Assembly (NCBI GenBank): GCA_019155185.1
Contig: CM032811.1
Span: 7,522,075 to 7,586,074 of the forward strand
Source: Beaufortia kweichowensis
Lineage: Eukaryota > Chordata > Actinopteri > Cypriniformes > Gastromyzontidae
Length of the DNA: 64,000 nucleotides
Reading direction: 5' to 3'
In this document: one piece after another, positions 12,801 to 20,869 of the stretch
How the letters are laid out: each line of letters opens with the position of its first letter
Numbering within the stretch: the stretch's first letter is position 1
The notes under the pieces: generated by a model
What the model was told of the DNA's origin: nothing
Seen by the model: only the letters and a program-made list of their open reading frames with translations
Databases searched by the model: none
Position numbers and translations under genes: made by a program

Positions 12801-15725
12801 AGATTTTATAAGGGTGAAAAATAATTTGACGAATTAGGAAATTAACCACACCAAGTTTTTCACTGACCATGCAGATATTGAGCTGTTATGCTAATAAATG
12901 GTGGATGAAAAACAGATGTGTTATACACTTCTTAACTCGGCTGAATCATATCCTACAAATGGACTTCTGAAGATTTTTGCTTGTTGTTTTATTCTTACCA
13001 ATAAGAATTTCTCTGCTGGCCCAGTTGGTTCTTTGGTTCAGATGTTTTAAAAGGCCACACAATATTTTTTTATTTGGCCACAAATATTACAAACACGTTT
13101 TCCATACATGTGAGAAAAACATTTTACTTTTTCATTATTCTTCATACTATTTTACAACAAAAAGCATCATGTAGCTTCATCACAACTATAAATTCACCTA
13201 AACACACATTTGCTAAAAACTGAATGACATGCACTGGAGAAACATGACTATACAAGTCCTACTTGACAGATCCTATCTATGTTGGCCAGCAAGATAACAT
13301 TAGGTGTAGTCAAACACCTAAACTGGCCTGACAGTTCTGTCAACTGGCCCCTAACTCTCACAGACCGCCCTGGGGGACTGCCATCCTTACTGCTGAGCTC
13401 TGTAATATTACCTAAGTCAGGATCTAAAAAACAATTATCAACTTCCCAACAGAAAGACATGTAAGGGTATAGTAAAGAAGGTTTGTTTTGACTATATAAA
13501 TGGTTTGAAGCCCTGTACTGCTGTACTGCATAACAAAATCAGTGACTTTGACCTAAGGACAACCAAAGCAAAGAATCTTCCAGATTATTCTCCATATGCA
13601 GACTGCAGAAACACACCAAAATCCTCCAATAGTTTTACACTGACGTAATTGCAATTAATGTTGTTTGAAAACCTTAGCAACAACTCATAATCTTAATAAC
13701 TAGTCTATGACTAATGTCTGACAACACCTCTAGTCTAACCACTGAATTTGCCATGAGAAATTCCGTATAGCCACACATCACCCCTGACATGCCACTGAAA
13801 TGACACCTGAATACAAAGCGAATATAAATCAGCATAAGTCGTCATGTTCTGTACGCATGTTTAATAGTTCATGCTGTAGAAAAAGGAAGCAGACGTACAT
13901 GAGAGGTCATGGTGGACGAGCTCTGCAAAGTTGGGGTCGTCTCCCCACCAGAAGATCCAGAGTTCCCGGCGGCCTGGGGTCTGATGCCTTCGCCACACGC
14001 TCAGCACATCCGCCTTTAGGCAGCGACTGAAACTGCACAGGATGGGGTCCTCTTCTGTCACTGGGAAGAGGATTGGGGATGAGGTGGGACCCTGCCATAC
14101 AAAGCACTTCCATTTGATCCCGGTGAGGTCAGCCTGAAGGCAAAGAATGAGTGACAATGAGTCAGAAAAATCCATCATGTAGCGTGGATAGCGTGATTTT
14201 CACTTTATAGCCTTGACATGAACTATCAGAAAAAATGACTTTTTAATAAAGTGTAAAAACCATTCCAAAAGACAACAATTTAAATGGTCAGATCTGTCAT
14301 TTTGAGGAATGCAAGCATGTTTTTCTGTGACTAATGCATTGATGATGCCATCTAGCCATGCCCATAAATTAATGCATTATGAATCAACATACATTTTAAA
14401 TTCACTGTTACTAAAAAACAACTTTGCCATGCCAAACAAACAGACCAGTTTGATCATTTGTTTAATATGTACCATCTGCGTCTGCTTTTCAAATAAAACC
14501 AAATCTGTCCAACCTCTTACAAATCAAAGCTGGCATGACATTTCTAATGGACATTATCTGTCATAAAAGCAGTCCAAAATATCTGTTTTTCCTCATGCAT
14601 GTAAGCAATTAACCCAACCTCTACAAATAAATAAGGCACTGAAGATGTGGTTTAGGGGTGAAATAAGGGTACATACACAGCAGGGCTGTCAAGAATACAT
14701 GATTTAATGTTGACAGATCACTCCAGTGTCAAGAATGAAGGAATTAATGTAGGTGTGTATAGGAAAATAAATCGCATTTTAGCGGGTTACTGCGCAGATT
14801 ACGAATGCAAAGTTGCCACTGCAGACGGAACTTATATAACTCCCGCCAGCTTTACCAACCAACACTGAGCCAAATAAAGTAGTTCACTCTAATAAACATT
14901 AATACTAAATCATCTTTACAACACATCTTTACTCAAAACACTTCATATACAGTAATATTGCATATTTAAATAAAGCGAAGTCTGCATATAAAAGTGAAAG
15001 CGTAGAGAACATTAAGTCCCATGACGAGTGAATGACAAATGGATCAAATAAACGTCAATATTGTTTAACCTGAACTGTCACTGCACATACTGAGCATACA
15101 CATTAAAATGCACTATCCAAACTACAATTTTGTTAGATATTTTTTAAAAATAATACTAACATCAACTTTTTTGTTTGTTTGTTTTTACTTATTGTTATAG
15201 AAATCGGTCAAATATTTACTCTCGAGTCTTATACCTTTCCATACATATATAGTTTCTCATAATTATATTAGAATTCAACTATTAAATATTAAAGTGAAAA
15301 CCTGTGGAACGGTGACAGTTAAGAGGTTAATATCTTTCCCCAAATGCTGTTCCTTTTGTTGTTTTTGTACTTTGAGTTAGTAACTTCATGCCAACAACTT
15401 GCAGCTTGTTCAAGCCAGTTAGTTCAGCGAGTGTTTACCAACGTTAGCTAACACTTCGACAACACAATAACAACACATCAGACGCCAGCCTCACTACAAA
15501 ACAAACACACATCCAAACGTTTCGTGTGTCTATAAAAGAAATACAGTAGTAGATTGTTTAACTGGTAATAAAGATCAACAGGCCTCTTGTTGATTGACTG
15601 GCCGGCTAAAAATGGCTTCTGGCCCTCACACACAGACATACGCTTAGCTCATCTCTTACCAGACAGAAGAGGTTGGAGTGGCAGTCCTCCAAGCTCGCCC
15701 CGTTGGGTACAAAACAAGAACTCAT
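1..15725 (-). CDS. med13: Mediator complex subunit 13 (23 exons, C-terminus beyond the window)
   Basis: MED13 is the large nuclear scaffold that joins the CDK8/cyclin C/MED12 kinase module to core Mediator. Exon by exon the translation matches vertebrate MED13, and MED13 rather than MED13L: the first exons carry the MED13-type NGASLEDCH and LTGIKWK segments followed by a VWQGPTS stretch that MED13L lacks. I assembled 23 coding exons with consistent GT-AG sites and phases, giving about 1761 of the ~2170 residues usual for the family. The order is the N-terminal Med13_N domain (exons 1-6), a long Pro/Ser-rich disordered region, the medPIWI MID region (exons 16-19) and the start of the C-terminal PIWI-like domain (exons 21-23). 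Exon 23 is cut by the window edge. Exon 20 is out of frame by one base. Teleosts have two copies (med13a/med13b); I cannot say which this is. Confidence 0.96.
899..1246 (-). CDS. med13: med13 exon 20, Ser/Thr-rich linker with one-base frame break
   Basis: The exon opens in frame with HLAAQSLDSSLLSQ, matching vertebrate MED13. Continued in that frame it becomes Pro-rich and stops at a TAG at 1053-1055. The next frame instead reads as the expected Ser/Thr-rich linker (a run of seven Ser followed by SCSQGIGILPS, then SLPSFGAQ) and ends two bases into a codon. Exon 21 starts with the single base that completes that codon. The exon is 348 nt, one short of what both neighbours require (or two too long). 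The break lies between about 1110 and 1195. It may be a sequencing deletion in repetitive CCA/CCT DNA or a true frameshift allele. Confidence 0.85.
1326..3099 (-). CDS. med13: med13 exons 16-19 (medPIWI MID region)
   Basis: Exons are 2195-3099 (905 nt), 1940-2107, 1631-1854 and 1326-1512, covering residues 944-1438. Exon 16 begins with a Pro/Thr-rich run containing three tandem PRT triplets (TPRTPRTPRTPR), then enters the highly conserved NSVEPATVPSIPEAHSLYVT segment and a Cys-rich cluster (FDSCCICVCNMN). Exon 17 has GPLTWQQFHKMAGRGSYG, exon 18 SPFALPYWEKLLLDPYGSQRD, and exon 19 SCRLGQHRP and KLKLYAQVCRNDLG. These are the best-conserved parts of MED13 and form the MID-like half of its Argonaute-like fold. 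Confidence 0.94.
3707..5065 (-). CDS. med13: med13 exons 12-15
   Basis: Exons are 4944-5065, 4517-4601, 4017-4225 and 3707-3906, covering residues 739-943. Exon 12 has DLDNLFNSDEDDL, exon 14 has TPPSLEQHIMGFSPMNM and GFCSPKPSEIK, and exon 15 has YAPLKTLPSQC, all closely matching vertebrate MED13. Exon 13 (85 nt, Gly/Ala/Pro/Lys-rich) is poorly conserved and is supported mainly by its splice sites and phase: it begins at a complete codon and leaves one base, completed by exon 14. Confidence 0.9.
5321..5598. mobile_element. Palindromic MITE (family A, degenerate) in a med13 intron
   Basis: This lies between med13 exons 11 and 12. It starts with ATAACACTTTATAACACG and ends with an imperfect inverted copy (CTGTAAAATGTTACC). 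The inside is built of repeated TTTGTTAACATTA, TAGCTAACATGAACTAACA and AAAGATTAATAAATACTG units in both orientations. I recognise this as an abundant non-autonomous element of cyprinid genomes. A second, better-preserved copy is at 59174-59435. It carries no coding capacity. Confidence 0.75.
5821..7780 (-). CDS. med13: med13 exons 7-11 (disordered linker, includes a 28-nt microexon)
   Basis: Exons are 7621-7780, 7398-7505, 6605-7297, 5945-6161 and 5821-5848, covering residues 337-738. Exon 7 has HHGGKIPR, exon 8 the WEFVERSQRTQCSCS stretch, and exon 9 (693 nt) the conserved KRPQTPFHHR block followed by a Pro/Ser-rich run with SSPQPPPLSPHP and VYVGSAINP. Exon 10 has DPYAFVEGDEEF. Exon 11 is a microexon of 28 nt encoding RDDGSLSSD, flanked by a good CAG acceptor and a GTGAGT donor and keeping phase with exons 10 and 12. 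This part is expected to be flexible and heavily phosphorylated (many SP and TP sites). Confidence 0.9.
7890..15725 (-). CDS. med13: med13 exons 1-6 (N-terminal domain)
   Basis: Exons are 15660-15725, 13899-14133, 12285-12453, 10089-10234, 8172-8369 and 7890-8084, covering residues 1-336. Exon 1 encodes 22 residues and begins with two adjacent ATG codons (15728 and 15725); I chose the inner one, which gives the family-typical MSSCFVPNG start. Exon 2 contains the ELWIFWWGDDP signature, exon 3 the YECRTLLFKA and IGKWFVKPYEKDEKP stretches, exon 4 SEHLSCSFTFF and exon 5 LIEEWKQFYPI. Together these form the Argonaute-like N-terminal lobe (Pfam Med13_N family by recognition, not by search). Exon 6 ends just after the LTPPTSPEE degron. 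Splice phases agree at every junction, for example exon 2 ends with one base of the Cys codon completed by exon 3. Confidence 0.95.
7900..7926 (-). other. med13: Fbw7-type phosphodegron in med13 (LTPPTSPEE)
   Basis: Exon 6 encodes LTPPTSPEE at residues 325-333, with the first phospho-acceptor Thr at residue 326 and Ser at 330. This is the Cdc4/Fbw7 phosphodegron pattern (T-P-P-x-S-P). In human MED13 a degron with the same sequence, centred on Thr326, is known to be used by the SCF-Fbw7 ubiquitin ligase. Seen here: the motif and its residue number. Inferred: that degradation works the same way in this fish. Confidence 0.85.
8370..10088. other. med13 intron 4 (no gene seen)
   Basis: This is 1.7 kb between exons 5 and 4 of med13. 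It is AT-rich, with no long open frame, no recognised repeat and no RNA gene signature. Confidence 0.6.
10743..10937. mobile_element. Hairpin MITE (family B) in med13 intron 3
   Basis: The element opens with AAGATATTTTGAGAAATGT, followed about 60 bp later by the inverted CAACATTCTTCAAAATATCTT. It then runs through AGAAGAAAAAAGACATACAG and ends GGTGAACTATCCCTTTAA. This is a typical cyprinid short palindromic element (Angel-like type by recognition; name not verified). A sister copy is at 25755-25933 in the next gene. The foldback arm could form a stem in the med13 pre-mRNA. Confidence 0.75.
10938..12284. other. med13 intron 3, non-repetitive part
   Basis: This intronic sequence follows the MITE. 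Stretches around 11040-11340 and 11640-11990 are more GC-rich than the surrounding intron and are not obviously repetitive. They contain chance open frames only. They could be conserved non-coding sequence, but I see no recognised element. Confidence 0.4.
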
Positions 15726-16530
15726 CATCAAAGCGCAGTGCAGTTATCCATCCTCTCTTTCAGATCCCAGGAACAAATAAACGTTATGGGGTTTGGACCG
15801 GGTCTGTCTCTCTTAGACACAATCAGCAGGACGGGTTTGCGTCCAGCGAGCTAATTAGCTTAGCTCTAGTGTTGCTCCGCTAAAGGTTACTCACTCACCA
15901 GGAATGCGTTAAAAATTCCGCTAAAAACTTCCCGAACGAAAAACGCCACGCATTTACCATGATCCGCTATTAAATATTTTTCTCCCTTAGATGCGATACA
16001 TCGAAGAATATGCAATTACAGCAGTCAGAGGGGGTAGGGAGGTAAAATCAGCCCTCCCCCTTTAGCTTAGCCTAGCATCGGGCTAACTGGAGTTAGCGGC
16101 TAGCTGGCTAACTGCCTGGCTAAGCGAGGCAGCAACAAACAGTTCAAGCCAGGAGAGTTCGGGTTCAAATTTCATTAAAAATCAATCGCTGTCGTTTCCC
16201 AGTCTTTGTCGAACCGTCGTCAGAGATGAAGCGTTGAGATTTTGACGATTAAAAGTAGTAGGTTGTGAATATAAAACAGAATTAAAAGAGGAAAGGCTGT
16301 GCAGTGCTCAGCTGTGTCTCACTGGTTTGTTTGAATACATTGGTCGCATCCTTTAATGGCGGCCACAGGGACACAACTCTACTACACTCTACTCCAGTCT
16401 ACTCTACTCTACTCGCCTCCGATTGGCAGCGCTGCGACTCGATAGAGAAAGAGGAGTCGATGCTGGATTCCATTAAGCTCCAAATGAGTCGACTCACCCA
16501 TATAGAGCTGTCAACTTATTTCATAGAGAT
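15726..16530 (-). promoter_or_regulatory. med13: med13 promoter / 5' flank
   Basis: This is the sequence upstream of the med13 start codon. It is richer in CpG than the surrounding DNA and carries many TTAGC/GCTAA words, densest at 16063-16130. A CCAAT box lies on the minus strand (ATTGG at 16422-16426) beside a CTACT-repeat tract. No clear TATA box is seen. The transcription start site cannot be placed from sequence alone; a dispersed, TATA-less start is expected for a Mediator gene. Confidence 0.5.
16376..16413. repeat. CTACT pentanucleotide repeat
   Basis: This is a short imperfect run of CTACT/CTACA units immediately upstream of the inverted CCAAT box in the med13 5' flank. It is a pyrimidine-rich simple repeat, with no coding role. 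Confidence 0.7.
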
Positions 16531-18175
16531 GTAACAGTCTGAACGTATTAATACAATAGTATGTACAGTATATCGTTTTATATTTTTTACCAGTGGTCCC
16601 TTTTCAACTATTTTTACAGTCACAATAGAATAATTTTTGACATGATTCTCTATTAAAGCCAGCAGTTGCTAGATCAATAAAAAGCCACCAAAATAACACT
16701 TAGAATATAAAATAATATGTTATAAAACATTATAAATAAATTCTGACCCATTCATGAATTTGAATAGCTGAAAATGTTGATGACATTATGATAAACAACA
16801 TACAACTATACCAAATCAAGGAGGTGTCATCTTCTGTTTATTTTCTGTCCAGTTTTATTGTCCAGGCATTGTAAACAGCATCATAAACTGGGATAGAAGA
16901 TTTTTGTGTACTAAAGAAATTTTTTTATTTTATTGTCTTTACTAAATCTTACCTTATAGAAAGCTCTGTGTGATTGTCCTTTTTAACTCACTTTATATAC
17001 ATATACCACTCATAACAGCTTTCTGCCGTTATATATATATATATATATATAAAATACATATTTAATATGTACATTTATAAAGCTTATATTTCATGATCAA
17101 ATCTTTAATATATAAATAGTTAAATCAATTACTTTCACTTTTACTTTGTGATCAAAAAAGGATTTCATGTTTTTTAGTCTTGTTTTTTTTTATAAAAGTT
17201 TCCTTTAAAACAAATTTGTAATGAAAGAATAATAACTCATTAAGAATATTCATTAAAAACAGTGGTCTATGACATAAATCACATTTCTTTAGATGGATTT
17301 GGAATCCATTATTATGTACCTATAATAGACTAAATAGTCATCTAGCTTAGTCTTCTTGAAGCAGTGAATGAAATAGAGCGTCCTCTGTCATTTATTTAAC
17401 TGTAATTTTTAACTTCTAATTTTTTCCTGTAATCAAAATATTAGTTTATGTATGATTTTTATGTGAAAGCACATAAAACAAAATTCTACAGACTAACAAG
17501 ATCATAAAATGAGTTCAATAAGTTTGGCAAGACACCCCAGCCCTCCCTTTACATCCTGAGTACTTGGCATGTAGCTAGTCAAAAGAAAGTAAACAATACA
17601 TTTCGATTGGATAAATATTGAATAGCCTACACGTTGTGTTATCAACAAATATTGTTTTTCAAAATGTAGTTGTCTCAGAAAAGTAATAATATGAATTTAG
17701 TAATCATCTGCATTTATATAAAATAGATATATATTAAATAAAATTATATTAAATTATATTAAATAAAATATTTTTTTGAGGAGTCTCAAATTGAGCACTC
17801 AAACGCAGGATTACATGTTCAAGCGCGCCATCTAGTGTACAGATGCACATTAGATGCACATGTAGCCTATACACTTTAAAAGAAATGTGAAAATTATACC
17901 CAACATTTAAAAGTATTATCAATGATCTGTCCTGATATAAATCTATATAAATGCGTTGACTCTTTGCGGTTAACACTACTAACTGTTTAAATTTCGGTGA
18001 TATATAAATGGCTTGTTTATGTACTCCTGTGTCTTGAATGATTATAAGTAGGCTACCTCGAAGCCTTTTACTTACAAGTAACCTATGAGAGTTGTTGCGA
18101 AAGTTTGGAAGTATCTGAATGAGTTCTAAATGGCATGTCTAAATGACACTGATTCTCGGTTTCCGTATTCGTTAG
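16531..18175. other. Intergenic, AT-rich
   Basis: This is 1.6 kb of AT-rich DNA with an (AT)n microsatellite at 17031-17050. No gene, RNA or complete transposon was recognised. Confidence 0.6.
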
Positions 18176-18885
18176 CAGACCCGGCGCCAGACACAAATTC
18201 ACGGACGGGCATTTCATTTTTTCAGGGGGGCACAAATGAGATCAAATGAGATGCATTATCTGTAAAGCTGCTTTGAAACGATATGTATCGTGAAAAGCGC
18301 TATACAAATGAATGTGAATTGAATTGAATAAACTCAAAATGTGTTTTTTTAAAACATGATACGCCACATCACACGACCAAGAGTGCTGAATACCATCACG
18401 ATTGAAAATGTGACACTCATTTCATATGACAGTTCAAACAAGTAATTAATATTAAGTCACTTACATTTTAGATGCAATATTTACTGTTTTTGTTGTTTCA
18501 GCAGCGAAAAATAGTTCAAAGCTCACAGCAGAACCATAACGCGTCAGTCTCACAGCAGCACTATAGCAAACAACCAAATATTTCCGCGCTCACTATCGAC
18601 AAACCAATCAAATACGTTTACAATTATTATTATTTTTAAATCAGACCAAACACATTTTTATTTTTATTCATGTGTTATGTATATACAAAACGATAACTTG
18701 TGATAACAGCAGCCTATTGATAAAAATAAATAAAAATATATTGTGCAAACAAGCAAGGACTGGTGGTTGGTTTGACGTGGAGCTGGTGAACAGGTGAAGG
18801 GAGACAGCAGGCTCGTCCAGGGCGGGCACTAGTGACCCACAGGGCGGGCCAGGCCCCCCAATGCCCGCCCACGGCGCCGGGACTG
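18176..18885. mobile_element. Non-autonomous hAT-type transposon with 8-bp target duplication
   Basis: The left end reads CAGACCCGGCGCC and the right end GGCGCCGGGACTG: inverted termini of about 13 bp with one mismatch and the CAG...CTG ends usual for hAT elements. The flanks are TTCGTTAG (18168-18175) and CTCGTTAG (18886-18893), an 8-bp target-site duplication with one mismatch. Eight bases is the hAT signature length. G-rich or C-rich tracts sit just inside both ends. The 710-bp body has no transposase frame. It contains a CTGCTTTGAAACGATATG...GCGCTATACAAATGAATG segment resembling a common fish LINE/SINE 3' tail. Confidence 0.85.
18262..18330 (+). repeat. Retroelement 3'-tail-like segment inside the hAT element
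   Basis: The segment runs from CTGTAAAGCTGCTTTGAAAC through GAAAAGCGCTATACAAATGA and ends in GAATTGAATTGAATAAA. This resembles the conserved 3' tail shared by several teleost LINEs and SINEs (family name not verified). It lies wholly inside the hAT element, so it is either a nested insertion or part of that family's consensus. Confidence 0.55.
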
Positions 18886-18893
18886 CTCGTTAG

Positions 18894-20592
18894 CAATTAA
18901 AATGATTAGTTACAAAATATCTGAAATTCGAATACATTTAAAAATAAAGAAGTATACATCTAACATGAACGTTTTAAATAAAGAGGCTACGTAGTTTATA
19001 GGACTTATTAGCCCATTTTTTTGTATTATGTGAGTTGCATATCCATATCTTTTGCGCATGCGTCGCCGCGGTTCGGAGAAGTTCTCAGGACCAAGGACAG
19101 CGGCTGCCAAATAATACACGCACTGACGTCACACTACATGTATGTACAAAGTGTTCAATCACCTACTGTACTACTCCCCCAGATTTATCACACTGACGTG
19201 TATCTTTCCAAAATGTATCATGGCAACTATCGTTTCACTTAAATACAAAATTGTAGTTATTGCTAAATTGCTGATACTCAAAAGAGGTTTAAAATAAAAA
19301 TAACTAATTGTATCCCAAACAAACTTTAGACTGCTTGAACCAAATATAATGTACATGTACACAATGGACTAAAATCTTACATTGAAGCAGTTTAACTTAA
19401 AGCCTTAGTGAGTTAGTCATCTTAAAATGAAAAAAAAAAGACTTAAAAAGCTGATCCTCTGTCATTTATTCAATTGCGTTTTTATGCATGTACACTGTAA
19501 AATATTTTCCTATAACCAAAATATCAATTTATGTCAACATTTATACTTAAGTCTTTCATATGTACATGGAAAGTACCCTAGTTTACTGAAATGCTTATAC
19601 CAGTAAAATTTTTTAATAGTGGTCACTTAGCAACATATACAGACATACTCTAGACATACTCTAAGCTAGATTAAAGACTATATTTGTAGATTGGTGGCAT
19701 AGTAAATGAATCCAGAAATTTGTTTGAATAGTTTTCAATATATAGAAGCATGTAAGGTAAACAAACCTAAAATTAAATGATTGACTATATTGACCACAGT
19801 TTCTCTAAAATGATAAAATCATACATTTAATAACTGTTTGTTGTAGCTGTAGTTGTTGTATGGGTCGCCTAGCATTGTTGTTTTTATTGTTAATTGCAGC
19901 TGAATGAAATGATTGGTGCAATAAATAAGTCTTGTGATATATAAATAGTCCCTCTTGATTTCTTTCACAAGTAAATCTGAATAATCTCAAAGAAAATACA
20001 TTTATCTTTTATGACAAGATAACAGATGACTGGATCATACAATAAAACACTTAAATATGATAAAATAATCAAAAGATCAAAGATAACTGAAATTTCATAG
20101 TACCTTAAAATCAGTTTTCAGTCATGTGCAACTAAAACAAAAATGTAGTTCTTATTAATTCCTGTCAAAAAGCCAAGATCAGAAATGATATGATTAAAAG
20201 AACAAAAAACCAACATAATTCCTAATACTCGAAACTGAGCAGTGTTTCTATCAGTAGTTATGATTTTTACAATACAGACTCTTCTGACCCCTGCAATTCA
20301 TAAGCCGAAAAATACATTTTTTTGGAGATTTACTCAGCTTAAGTTCAATGACACTTCCGCTCTATATTTAAATTATACAATAAAACACGTCACTTCCAGA
20401 CCAAATATATAAATCACAAAAGCATCTGCAATGTTTGTTGTGCAAGAACGATCATAGTTACGCCAACTGTAGTGCTGTCACATTCTCAGTTTGAAGATCC
20501 TGCAATGCAGAGCTATCTTAAGTCTCATGTCCTGCAAACCTTCTAGTGACAAACAGTGTTCTTCAGAAGCCCCGGGAGAATTTTGGGATAGG
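18894..20592. other. Intergenic and probable 3'UTR of the exoc3l2-like gene
   Basis: Apart from the promoter-like cluster this is AT-rich. The part nearest 20592 should include the 3'UTR of the minus-strand exocyst-family gene. I could not pick a convincing polyadenylation site on that strand. Confidence 0.5.
19045..19135. promoter_or_regulatory. Promoter-like NRF1 + CRE cluster with no assigned gene
   Basis: Within 90 bp there is a GCGCATGCG palindrome (NRF1-type), CpG-rich sequence (TCGCCGCGG) and a perfect palindromic CRE, TGACGTCA, at 19124-19131. Such clusters mark CpG promoters in vertebrates. It sits 3.3 kb upstream of med13 and about 1.5 kb beyond the 3' end of the exoc3l2-like gene, and no open frame next to it is recognisable. 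Confidence 0.4.
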
Positions 20593-20869
20593 TCACAGCA
20601 CGTCATCCTGGTTCTCCCTGACTGGAGATCTCCTCCGACGAAACCTCATGCTGGAGAAGAGCGAAGAGGCGGTGAGAGCGATACGGCTCAGACCCACATT
20701 TAGACAGTGCACTTCTGATGTCACGGGCACTTCGGCGAACAGAGCCCTGTCGCGGGACACCCGCGCGGGGCCGTCGCTGTTCTCGATGTCTTTCACTATA
20801 TTCAAGATCTCCTGCCTCTCGGTTTGTCGGGTCATCCCACGGATATTTAGTATGGCGGACACATGCTTC
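20593..20869 (-). CDS. exoc3l2: exoc3l2-like last coding exon
   Basis: This exon starts with KHVSAILNIRGM, the conserved end of the Sec6 fold, and runs to a stop at 20593-20595. The final residues include a basic RFRRRRSP patch, longer than the tails of EXOC3 and TNFAIP2. The acceptor is ambiguous by three bases (20869 or 20872), which would add one Arg without changing frame. Confidence 0.85.

Noticed and set aside
15895..15958. Minus-strand ATG with a following GTGAGT donor as med13 exon 1
   Set aside because: Its phase does not fit exon 2 and its peptide is unlike MED13. The exon at 15660-15725 encodes the expected N-terminus and fits exactly.
17031..17050. (AT)n run
   Set aside because: Too short and simple to be more than a microsatellite.
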